Shown here: piece after piece, positions 8,719 through 17,700 of the stretch
Layout: each line of letters begins with the position of its first letter
Position numbering within the stretch: the stretch's first letter is position 1
NCBI GenBank assembly: GCA_964394205.1
Contig: CAYMVS010000008.1
Span: forward strand, 1-56,413
Direction: 5' to 3'
From: HGM05190 sp964394205
Lineage (GTDB): Bacteria; Bacteroidota; Bacteroidia; Bacteroidales; Muribaculaceae
Length of the DNA stretch: 56,413 bases
The notes under the pieces: model-generated
The model's input: the letters and a program-made list of their open reading frames with translations, nothing else
Databases searched by the model: none
What the model was told of the DNA's origin: nothing
Program-made: the position numbers and the translations under genes

Positions 8719-10450
8719 AGCGCAGCAGCATGACGGTGTCGCGGCTGTCACACGAGCGCTGATGATGCCTGTAAATCTCTGTCAGCGCCACGTCGGGATG
8801 GGCCTGGATGAATGGTTGCAGGTCTTTTTTGCCAACCAAAATGAGCCCCTCGGGTGGAGTTGTCGTCGTGGTGGCGATGCTTGCCGAGGCCCCCTCGGCC
8901 GGCCCGTCATAGAGCCTGACGCGGTCGCCAAGGTAAAAGCCGATGGTGTAGAACCTCAGCATCGGGTCGCCGATGTATTGATAGACGCTCTCCCCCTTTC
9001 CGAGCTCTTTCTCCACAATCGCGGCCACCGGTCGGTCGCTTTTTGCATTGAGAACCGTCGGGAGAACAAATCCCGACAGACACCAGTAGATGGTGAGGGT
9101 AGTGACCATGGTGGAAAATATTGTGGTGGTCCACCCGCTTTTCCGTAGCGAGCGGAATATCTCAACCGATGTGGCGACCGGCAGCACTATCAACATTTTG
9201 TTGAGTGAACCGCCGGTGTTGTTGAAAAGCCCGATGATTGATGCCGCTTTTTTCCCGAAAAGGGTTGGCTCGATGATGTCTTCGCTCACGAGAAACAGGA
9301 CAATCGACAGCAGCCATGCCACAACGGCTATCACGATGCCGTAGGTGTTGACAATCCAACGGTGAGCCTCGCCTGCCCTGATGAGGCCCAGGGCTACAAA
9401 ATAGGCTACAAAGGGGTAGATCGGCAGAAGATAGACCGATCGCTTGCTGGCGGGAATGCAGTAGAACACAAAGATGACCACCGTGACTACCAACGCAAAC
9501 GCCGAGGTGGCGTCAATCGTCTCGAGCCACCGGCGCCAATGCCTCAAGGAGAGCTGCAGCCGCCCCGGCCGCTTTATGGTGAACAGCGCCAGCAGCGCCA
9601 GCAGGGTGTAGGGCAACATGCCCGAGGCGAGTGTCAGGAAGTTGTAGTAGAACGGATTGACGTGTGACTCGTAGGACATGCGTCCGGTCAGTCGGCCAAT
9701 GTTTTCCTCCAGGGCAAGGTTGACAAAGGTCTCGCCACCGCCGGCGTTGTAGGCGGCCACATACCACGCGGCGGGGATGACGAGCGACAGCCCCCCGATG
9801 ACAGCCAGTCGCCACAGGGCGTTGAGCGCGCTCCCCCCGCGGGCGGCCACATAGACCAACATCACCAGGCATGGCAGAGCCACCCCCACCGGCCCTTTGG
9901 TCAGCGCGGCGCCGGTCATGAGCAGTATGGCCCATGGCGAGATGACAATCTGGCTACGCCGCCGGTATCCCGATTCCATCACCATCATCGCCCCGACCAT
10001 GCAGGCGGTCAGCACCATGTCGACGCGACAGGCTGTCACCGCCCGCCAAACCTCGATCGAGGTCGCTGTCACAAGGGCGGTGAGGATGCCTTGAGTCCAT
10101 CCCCGGCGACGTGTGAAATAAACCGCGATGGCCATTATCATCGCTATGCCGGCCACGGCGCTCGGCAGGCGCGAGGCAAACTCGTTGAGCCCCCCGGTCA
10201 GATAGCTCGCCCCCACAATCAGCCATGCCAGGAAGGGTGGTTTGTAGGGGATGTCGGACCCCATCGACACCGGCAGGATGTAGTTGCCGCTCTCCATCAT
10301 CGACATGGCGACAATCGCCTCGCGGGGCTCCCCCTTGGTGTTAAACCATGTCATCCCCAACCATGGTATAAAAGTGATTATCAGCGCCAAAAGCAGCGAG
10401 ATAAAGATGATGCGCTCGAGGTGGGCGTCGGTCTTTGCAGGGTCAATCAT
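8681..10450 (-). CDS. ArnT/PMT-like glycosyltransferase (GT39/GT83-type)
   Basis: A 589-residue polytopic inner-membrane glycosyltransferase that would take sugar from an undecaprenyl-phosphate donor and transfer it to lipid A or another envelope acceptor. The N-terminal signature WFNTKGEPREAIVAMSM contains the acidic pair of the first periplasmic loop, followed by YKPPFLAWLIVG, SRLPSAVAGIAMIMA, VDMVLTACM and TKGPVGVALP, typical of the ArnT/PMT group. A short soluble C-terminal domain follows the last helix. The start overlaps the upstream lipoprotein stop by 8 bp and the 3' end overlaps the histidine kinase gene. The sugar cannot be assigned. Confidence 0.85.
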   Translation of the reverse strand: MIDPAKTDAHLERIIFISLLLALIITFIPWLGMTWFNTKGEPREAIVAMSMMESGNYILPVSMGSDIPYKPPFLAWLIVGASYLTGGLNEFASRLPSAVAGIAMIMAIAVYFTRRRGWTQGILTALVTATSIEVWRAVTACRVDMVLTACMVGAMMVMESGYRRRSQIVISPWAILLMTGAALTKGPVGVALPCLVMLVYVAARGGSALNALWRLAVIGGLSLVIPAAWYVAAYNAGGGETFVNLALEENIGRLTGRMSYESHVNPFYYNFLTLASGMLPYTLLALLALFTIKRPGRLQLSLRHWRRWLETIDATSAFALVVTVVIFVFYCIPASKRSVYLLPIYPFVAYFVALGLIRAGEAHRWIVNTYGIVIAVVAWLLSIVLFLVSEDIIEPTLFGKKAASIIGLFNNTGGSLNKMLIVLPVATSVEIFRSLRKSGWTTTIFSTMVTTLTIYWCLSGFVLPTVLNAKSDRPVAAIVEKELGKGESVYQYIGDPMLRFYTIGFYLGDRVRLYDGPAEGASASIATTTTTPPEGLILVGKKDLQPFIQAHPDVALTEIYRHHQRSCDSRDTVMLLRFTPRPGAARFGK

Positions 10451-11312
10451 TGTCGGTGGGGGTGTTGTCGTCGCGGTGGGTCCGCGACATCTGTTGACGA
10501 ATCACGTCGAGCCGCTGCCTGAGGGCCTCGCGGCGCGCGCTGTAACGCTTGACATCGTTTACCGACCTCACTATCCCGCCCATGATGGCGATGGCGCGGC
10601 GCTGACCCTCAGGCAGGGGCATGGAATAGTGAGCGCCGCCGGCACCGTTGAACGTCAGGGTGTAGGAGGCATCGGGCGACGCTTCCACAAGGCGCGCGAT
10701 GGTGTCACACTCGCTGCCGGTGTAGTTGATTATCTCGGTGCCGGTCGAGCGGTCGTTGCGCTCGCCGTCGTGGGGCACCGTCTTGGTGGTGGCGCTCAGA
10801 GTGCCCGACGATAGGGTCACCGAGGTGTGCCCGACCTTGTTGCGGGCCAATGCCGAGACCATGTAGATAGTACCGTCGGGCATCATGCGGCAGAAGAGGC
10901 CGGTGGCTCCCTCGACGTCGACATTCTGTCCCGGGGCGACAAAGTAACTCTCAAGGGGATTGCTCACGCGCTGCAGCAACCGCGACAGCGAGTCGCCCTT
11001 GACCTGGGCCGACACGGCAAGCGAGTCGGCAAGGCGTATTTCCTCGAGGGTCAGGCCCTCCTGAACGCGTGTGCGCAGGTGAAGAGCGTCGCGCCGGGTG
11101 TCGACCGCCTTGGGGTATTGGCTGTCGAGCGAGTCAAGCAGCGCCCGGGCCTCATGAAACCGGCCGCCTTCAAATGCATCATTGGCTTGTTGCAGCATTT
11201 GGGTGGCCTCGGCCTGATATTTCTCTTTGTCGTTGCCACACGACACCGCTGTCAGCGCCAGTAGTATCACGAGCAGCACTGTTGCCGGGCGGTTAATTGC
11301 TGCGTTGCACAT
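10443..11312 (-). CDS. lipoprotein with TPR-like N-terminal region, function unknown
   Basis: A 289-residue predicted lipoprotein. The signal TVLLVILLALTAVSC ends in a lipobox Cys, then comes a helical region with a tetratricopeptide-like pattern (ATQMLQQANDAFEGGRFHEARALLDSLDSQYP), a β-rich middle and a basic coiled C-terminal helix (REALRQRLDVIRQQM). I do not recognise a named family. It lies between the Rel gene (20 bp overlap) and the ArnT-like gene (8 bp overlap), so the three are probably translated from one message. It may serve the envelope glycosylation step rather than stringent control. Confidence 0.8.
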   Translation of the reverse strand: MCNAAINRPATVLLVILLALTAVSCGNDKEKYQAEATQMLQQANDAFEGGRFHEARALLDSLDSQYPKAVDTRRDALHLRTRVQEGLTLEEIRLADSLAVSAQVKGDSLSRLLQRVSNPLESYFVAPGQNVDVEGATGLFCRMMPDGTIYMVSALARNKVGHTSVTLSSGTLSATTKTVPHDGERNDRSTGTEIINYTGSECDTIARLVEASPDASYTLTFNGAGGAHYSMPLPEGQRRAIAIMGGIVRSVNDVKRYSARREALRQRLDVIRQQMSRTHRDDNTPTDND

Positions 11313-13500
11313 CTTTCACTCCTTTCACTGTTTTTAGTTTCTTAATCAAAGAGTTGAGCGACTCGGTGGTGCCCACGCCCACGGTGAGATGCCCCTGGAA
11401 GATGCCGTCGTTGGCCTGGATGGAGATGTTGCGCAGGGTGACATCGCGCTCCTTGTTGATGATTGACGAGATGTTGGTGACGATGCCCAGGTCGTCCTGG
11501 CCCACTATGCGCAGGTTGGCGGCAAACTGATGGCCCACTTTCCCTGACCATCTTACGCTGATGAGCCGCTCAGGGTAGCGACGGCTGATGTGAGACCAGT
11601 TGGGGCAGTCGCGGCGGTGGATTTTGATGACCCCCTCGGCCGAGACAAAGCCAAAAACGTCGTCGCCATAAATGGGGTTGCAGCATCGCGACAGCTTGTA
11701 GTTGATGTTCTTGATGTTGTTGCCAATCACCACCACATCGCTCGTGGGAGAGGTCTCCTCGTCGGGGATAAGCTGAAACTCGCTTGCCGAGCGGGTGTCG
11801 GCGGCCGCCTCCTCGATTTTGCGTATCATTGCCTCCCACTCGGCCACCACATCGTTGATGCCGAGCGTCTCGTTGGCAATGGCGGCAAAAAAGTCGGTGA
11901 CGGTTTTATAGCCAAGCTTTTTGATGACCTTCATCAGGTCGGCCTCGTCCATGTCGAGTTTACGGTTTTTCAGGCGGCGCTGCAGGGTCTCGCGGCCGAG
12001 CTCGGCCTGGCGGTTGGCCTGCTCGTTGAGTGTCTGGCGTATTTTTGTGCGCGCCTTTGAGGTGACCACCATCCCGAGCCAGTCTTGCTTGGGTTGCTGA
12101 TTGGCCGAGGTTGAGATCTCGACGGTGTCGCCGCTGTGCAGCTTGTAGTTGAGCTTGCGGTTTTTGCCGTTGACCTTGCCGCCGGTGCACTGGCAGCCCA
12201 GTTTTGAGTGGATGTTGAAGGCAAAGTCGAGCACCGTTGCCCCTAACGGCAGCTTGAACAGGTCACCCTTGGGGGTGAAGACAAATACCTCCTTGTTGTA
12301 GACATCCATCTTCATGTCTTTCATCAGCGCTGTCGGTCCATGCTGGCCGGCCTCAAGGATGTCGCGCACATTGGCCATCCACGTGTCCAGGTTGTCCTCG
12401 CTCTTGATGCCTTTGTATTTCCAGTGGGCGGCGAGTCCCTTCTCGGCAATCTCGTCCATGCGCTTGCTCCTGATCTGCACCTCCACCCATTTCCCCTCGG
12501 GGCCATAGACAGTGGTGTGCAGCGACTCGTAGCCGTTGCTCTTGGGGATGCTCAGCCAGTCCTTCATGCGCGCCGGGTTGGGGGTGTACATGTCGGTGAT
12601 GATGGAGTAGACGTTCCAGCACTCGCTTTTCTCGCGCTCGCGGGGCACATCCAGAATGATGCGTATGGCAAACAGGTCATAGATGTGCTTGAGGTCGTTG
12701 TGTTGCTTGAGTATCTTGTTCCAGATTGACGAGATAGACTTCGTTCGGCCCTTGATGGAAAATTTGAGCCCGGTTTGCTCCAGTTTGGCTTTGACGGGAG
12801 CAATGAAGTCGGCGATATATTTGTCGCGGGCTTGCTTGGTGGCGTTCAGCTCGTGGGCAATCTCGGTGAAGACGCCTCGGTTGGTGTACTTGAGGGTCAG
12901 GTCTTCGAGCTCGCTCTTGATGGTGTAAAGGCCCAGGCGATGGCTCAGGGGCGCGTATAGATAGCTCGCCTCCATGGCCGTCTGCTTGACAAACTCCTCG
13001 TCGCGGTGGTGATTGATGGCGCGCATCAGGTTGAGGCGGTCGACAATCATGATGAGAATCACGCGGATGTCTTCGGCAAAGGTCAGAAGCAGGTTGCGGA
13101 AGTTCTCGCTGGCCACCGCCGGCGACTTGCTGTAAAGCGCCGCCGTCTTGAGCAATTTGCCGATAATCATGGAAACGTCGTCGCCCCACTCGGCGCTGAC
13201 CGCCTCGAGGCTCATCATCTCGCCGCGGCAAAGGTCGCGCAGCAGGATGGCGATGACTATGTTGCGGTCGGGGCCAATCTTTTCACACATAAGCCGCGCT
13301 GTCTCGATGTTGTGGACCAGTCGGTGAAACCCGTGGCGATTGCGATTGAGCACATCGTTGTCCACCCCCTCGGTGATAACCTTTTTCAGCCGCCGGTAGT
13401 CCGATGGCCGGGATATGTCGCGTGTGAGCCTGAGCAACTCCCTGGCCGAGGCCGACACCGTGGCTTTCTCTTTATCTGTCAATCGATTGTAAGCTTCCAT
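11293..13500 (-). CDS. RelA/SpoT-family (p)ppGpp synthetase with a degenerate hydrolase domain
   Basis: Long RSH protein of 735 residues in the family order: pseudo-hydrolase (about 45-200), synthetase, TGS (LFKLPLGATVLDFAFNIHS), conserved-Cys module (LSRCCNPIYGDDVFGF) and ACT. The synthetase block is intact (IYDLFAIRIILD, SIPKSNGYESLHTTVYGP, EVQIRSKRMDEIAEKGLAAHW). In the hydrolase, the HDxxED motif reads Arg88-Asp89-LCRG, so the metal His and both acidic catalytic residues are gone, although His63 and Asp154 remain. It should therefore make but not degrade (p)ppGpp. The start at 13500 (MEAYNRL) was chosen because an earlier in-frame ATG at 13551 lies upstream of the promoter box. It heads an overlapping three-gene operon. 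Confidence 0.9.
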   Translation of the reverse strand: MEAYNRLTDKEKATVSASARELLRLTRDISRPSDYRRLKKVITEGVDNDVLNRNRHGFHRLVHNIETARLMCEKIGPDRNIVIAILLRDLCRGEMMSLEAVSAEWGDDVSMIIGKLLKTAALYSKSPAVASENFRNLLLTFAEDIRVILIMIVDRLNLMRAINHHRDEEFVKQTAMEASYLYAPLSHRLGLYTIKSELEDLTLKYTNRGVFTEIAHELNATKQARDKYIADFIAPVKAKLEQTGLKFSIKGRTKSISSIWNKILKQHNDLKHIYDLFAIRIILDVPREREKSECWNVYSIITDMYTPNPARMKDWLSIPKSNGYESLHTTVYGPEGKWVEVQIRSKRMDEIAEKGLAAHWKYKGIKSEDNLDTWMANVRDILEAGQHGPTALMKDMKMDVYNKEVFVFTPKGDLFKLPLGATVLDFAFNIHSKLGCQCTGGKVNGKNRKLNYKLHSGDTVEISTSANQQPKQDWLGMVVTSKARTKIRQTLNEQANRQAELGRETLQRRLKNRKLDMDEADLMKVIKKLGYKTVTDFFAAIANETLGINDVVAEWEAMIRKIEEAAADTRSASEFQLIPDEETSPTSDVVVIGNNIKNINYKLSRCCNPIYGDDVFGFVSAEGVIKIHRRDCPNWSHISRRYPERLISVRWSGKVGHQFAANLRIVGQDDLGIVTNISSIINKERDVTLRNISIQANDGIFQGHLTVGVGTTESLNSLIKKLKTVKGVKDVQRSN

Positions 13501-13531
13501 TTGCCTGTTTGTTAGGTAGAAGGGTGATTTG

Positions 13532-13562
13532 CAAAGGTACAATTTTTTCATTTAACCGACAA
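13532..13562 (-). promoter_or_regulatory. promoter of the rel-lipoprotein-glycosyltransferase operon
   Basis: On the minus strand TTG (13560-13562) is followed after 20 bp by TACCTTTG (13532-13539), a strong TAnnTTTG match. It sits inside the longest possible reading frame and so sets the translation start at 13500. Confidence 0.75.
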
Positions 13563-13678
13563 TAACACAAGTAAATTAAACTTAAACTTTGTTACAGCGA
13601 CGCCCGGTCGGTCAAACCCGCGCCGGGGGCGGTTGTTATAAGGTCAAAGCAATCAATAAACCAAATAAAACTTATATT

Positions 13679-14623
13679 ATGGAACGGAAATTCAATGTGA
13701 GTGATATCGAGGCGGCCGTTGGTCGCGCGTTTGAAACCTATAAGAGTGACCACGCGGGGTCGGTCTGCCCGGTTTGTGGCGCCGACACCGCGGGCAAGTT
13801 TGCCATCACGGTGGCTCTTGCCGACGGGACAATTGTCCACAAGGGTGACACCACGGTGGCCGCCCCGTTAGGTAAATTGGCTCACATCCCCGTTCACATC
13901 CAGCTGCTTGAGCAGATGAGTGTCGACGAGCTTGTGAAGAAGAGTGGCCGCGGCAGTCTTGAGCATGGCCGCGCTGAGAATAAATGTGGCTGTGGCGACG
14001 TTGATCCCGACACCAAGGCCCGTGTCCACGCCCATCTCGACAAGCATGGCATACGCGCCGTGAGCGCTGTCGAGCCCACGGGCGACCGCGAGGGTAAGAT
14101 GGACATCATCACCGGTGTCATCAACAGCGTGATGGGCAGCGAGCCGGTGCTCGACGACAGGATGTATAAAGCCAAAAAGGAGCTTGCCGCCGAGGTTGGC
14201 CTGGTTGACCGCCTGGCGAGTCGGGGCTTCTATCTCTACGACGATGCATCGCTGTCAATCGACATCTATGCCCGGTTGACCTCGCTGACGGCCACCACCG
14301 ACCAGGTGGCCCGGATGGGTGCCACGGTGGCTGCAGGTGGCTATAACGCCGCGACCGGCCAGCATGTCTTTAACAGCGAGATTTCCCCCTCCATCGTGGC
14401 CCTGATGGCCACCGACAATCATCGCCATGTCAACACGCCGTGGCTTATGCTCGCCGGCGTGCCTGCCATCTTCACCCGTGGCGGCTTTGTGCTTGCCGTC
14501 ATCCCGGGAGTGATGGCCATCGCCGCCCTTGCCCCCGAGCTTAACGACGCCGGCATCTCCGAGAAGGCCTCAAAGGCTGTCGAGCAGATTGCCCGCGAGC
14601 TCAAGCTCTCAATTTTCCAATAA
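13679..14623 (+). CDS. glutaminase-superfamily homologue lacking the catalytic Ser-x-x-Lys, with four cysteines
   Basis: A 314-residue protein collinear with serine-dependent glutaminases (E. coli YneH/GlsB type). KFAITVALADG...KGD matches the strand before the active site, QVARMGATVAAGGYNAATG matches LA.MGATLANGG.NP.TG, SPSIVALMATDN matches INALMATSG, and GGFVLAVIPGVMAIAALAPELNDAG matches GGGI.AVVPG.MGIAV.SP.LDE.G. The catalytic SxxK is replaced by Pro63-Leu-Gly-Lys66 and the C-terminal KSG by FTR, so glutamine hydrolysis is not expected. CPVCG (Cys30, Cys33) and KCGCG (Cys103, Cys105) could bind a metal or react to redox state. The ATG at 13679 starts the homology. It stands alone, closed by a strong hairpin terminator. 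Confidence 0.8.
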   Translation: MERKFNVSDIEAAVGRAFETYKSDHAGSVCPVCGADTAGKFAITVALADGTIVHKGDTTVAAPLGKLAHIPVHIQLLEQMSVDELVKKSGRGSLEHGRAENKCGCGDVDPDTKARVHAHLDKHGIRAVSAVEPTGDREGKMDIITGVINSVMGSEPVLDDRMYKAKKELAAEVGLVDRLASRGFYLYDDASLSIDIYARLTSLTATTDQVARMGATVAAGGYNAATGQHVFNSEISPSIVALMATDNHRHVNTPWLMLAGVPAIFTRGGFVLAVIPGVMAIAALAPELNDAGISEKASKAVEQIARELKLSIFQ

Positions 14624-14650
14624 CCGATAAACCAATTATCTATATATAGA

Positions 14651-14688
14651 ACACTGCCGGCGGGCCCTTAAAGCCCGACCGGCAGTGT
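14651..14688. terminator. bidirectional terminator between convergent genes
   Basis: The arms ACACTGCCGG and CCGGCAGTGT (10 bp, perfect) enclose a further CGGGC/GCCCG pairing with a short loop, followed by TGTTTTGG on the plus strand. It lies between the glutaminase-like gene and the large secreted-protein gene. Confidence 0.8.
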
Positions 14689-14716
14689 CGTGTTTTGGTG
14701 GGGGTTGTGCTGTGGG

Positions 14717-17700
14717 TTATCTGACGATTACTTTAAAGACGCGGCTGTCGACGCTGACAATGTAGATGCCGGGGGTGACAGCGACGGTAGCGTCGCCCGT
14801 GCCGGCATGGACGGTGACGCCGGCGGTGTCGGCAATCAGCACTTTGGCCGAGTCAGGGCAGGTCACGGTGATAGTGCCGCGTGTGGCAATCACCTTGACA
14901 GTCTCGGCGAGCGACTCGTCGATGCCCGACTGACCGATCTGCACCTCAACGGTCTCGGTGGGCGCCGACTCGCGGCCGCCGCCATAGACGGCGGTCACCT
15001 TGTAGCTGTACTTGCCGTCGGCAAGCGCGGTGTCGAGATAGGTGAAGGTGTCTTTGGCGATGTCGGCGATGGCTACGCCGTCGCGATACACGCGATAGCC
15101 GGTGAGCTCAAGCGGCGAGCTGACACAACGTGCCACATAGCTGAGGTCGTCGATGTAGAGCACGAAAGCATCGTCGGACACACAGTGGATGGCAAAGTAG
15201 CGGGCGTCGGCCGGGAGCACAAACTCGTGGACAGTCCAGTTTTGGTCGGTGGAGATTACCTGACTCAGGGCTGTGAACGATGAGGTCGACTTGTCGGTGG
15301 TCGAGTAGAGCACCTCAAATTGGTCAACTCCCTGCATCACGTCGCCGGCCTTGGCATAGAGGCGCACGGTCTGGCCGCCAAACACCTCGGGCGAGATGAT
15401 CCAATCGTCGTTTTTGAGCGATTGGCCGGTGGTGGCGTCGACTGCCTGGAAGCAGGCCAGCACCTGATTGCCCGTGTGGGGGTCGAAAGCGTCGGGAAAC
15501 AGCGGCGACTTCATCACGATGCCCAGGCTGACGGGGTTGAACACCATGAACGATTGTGCCTGCCCCGTGTTGGGGAAGTAGATGTCGCTGAAACCGTAGG
15601 TAAAGCCCTTGTCGGCGTCGACAAGCGTGTAGTCGCCAATGTTGGAGATGCCAAAGGCGGTGTAGTCTTCAAACGAGTCGTTGACTCTCAGCGCCGAGGG
15701 CTCGTCCCAGGCAAGGCGGATATTATTGTCACCCTCAACGGCGCCCTCAAGAGTCTTTATCTCGGGGAGCACCGGGGCTGTGACACGTGTGGTCACCAAC
15801 TCCGAGCCATTGTTGGAGGGTATCTCGTCGTCGTCCCACTCGACAACAGCCTGCAGGCTGAAAGAGCGGTTCTCTTGCTCGGTGGAGTAGGGCACCGTGA
15901 ACTCGTAGGTGGCATACTCGCCGCTCTGACAGCTACCCTGCTGCTGTGCAATCTTGGTGCCGTTGCTGTACAGGGCCACGGTGTAGCCTGCAGCTGCTTG
16001 CGCACCCCCGTTGTAGACGGTGGCACTGTAGGTGCCGCTCTGACCGGCGCGAACTGCCGACGGCCCGGTGAACGAATAGAGCCTCATGTCGTTGTTTATC
16101 AGATTGGTGATTCTGATAAGGTCGAGGTTGATGTCCTGGCCATAGTCGGCGATGCCGTGGAATGAGAGCTTGAAATAGTCTTCACCCTTGAGGTCGGTCA
16201 GGTCATAGCTGTATTTGAGCCACCCCGAGCCGAGAGTGTTGTCGACAAGGATGGGCTCGCCCAAGGCTATGACGCTCTCGTCGGGCAGAATCACCTCGGG
16301 GATGAGACGGTCTTGGAAGAGCTCGTCGCCATAGAGAGCCTCCTCGCTGGCGTTGAGGTAGACATAGAATGAGAGCACGGGCGATTTGAGTGTGGCCACG
16401 CTCAGCTTGGGGCTGACAAGGCGACCCTCGTCGCCGGGCCGGCCCATCGTGCTCTGGAAGGTCACCAGGCCACCGTCGCCATCGGCCGGCGAGCATGCCG
16501 GCGAGCTGCCTGCCGAGAAGATTCCCCATAGGTTCTGGTTACCCTTGATACGATACATCAACCAGGGGTTTGAGCTTACAGACATGTCGGCAAACGACTC
16601 GCGGAATACCCCCTCGTAGGGCTTGCCAAACACAATCATGTCGGTGACGGCATAGTCGCCCTGGCCGGCGGCGCTCACGGGCACTACCTCATAGCCGACA
16701 TAGTACTGCATGCGGTTGCCGTCAAGGTCGGCGTCGGTAAACGATGTGCCTTTGACGCGGGCGCTCAGCAGGGCGCTCTCATCGCCAAGACGGTAGATGG
16801 CATAGGTCAGCTCGTCGGGATTTACATACCCGCCGTTGATGCCCTCGGTCGGGGCTGTCCAGGTGATGACCGGCTGTGAGTCGCCCGTGACGGTCACCTT
16901 GACATCGGCCGGCGCTACCGGCAGGTCGTAACCGACAAAGACTGTGGCCTCGCTCTTGGCTCCGGCCTTACCGCCGGCGGTAGCAACCACGCGATAGGTG
17001 TTAAAACCGTGTTGAGGGTCGGTGTCGGTCCATGTGAGTGTCTCGCCGGGACGTGGCGCGGTAAAGGTGTGACACGGGGTCACCGAGTTGCCGCGGTAGA
17101 TGTCGATGCGGTCAAGGACAGTCAGGGCAGTGCCCGCCATGCTGGTTGTCGGGGCGGTGAGAGTGATGGTGGCGCTCATGTCGCCGCGGGCTCCGGCCTC
17201 GGCTTTGAGCGAGCCAACGGCCGCCGGGGCGGTGTCGTCGGGCACCTCGTCAATCATAATGTCGGTGATAAACAGATAGTACTGTTTTTTGGCCGATGTA
17301 ATGTGGAAGCCCACATGATAGTTGCCCGTGGCGGTGGCGGTGAAGTCTTGGGTGAACACCTTGCGCTCTTTGTGCTTGTAGGAGGCCATGGGGGTGATGA
17401 CGCTCTGTGAGGCGATATCGTTTTGCGCCCCGGCGGTGACCTCGAGTTTCTCCTCCTGGCCGCGGGTCCACATCGTGTAGGTCAGGCGATATTTCTTGCC
17501 TTGCTGCACCTTGAACGATGGTGTGATGAGCCAGTCGTCGGCCGGCCCCTCGGGGCTGTAGCCATAGACGGCCGCCGGACCCTCGTCGGCAGTGTAGGTG
17601 AACGACGGGGCATACATCCAGCCACCCCAGTGGTATTGGGCGTCCCAGTCGTTATTGGCGTCGATGACGGTGAAGAGCTTGAACTGCTCCTCGGTGGCAA

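Noticed and set aside
13501..13551. N-terminal extension of the Rel protein starting at 13551
   Set aside because: It encodes the TACCTTTG promoter box as codons, and RSH homology begins after 13500.
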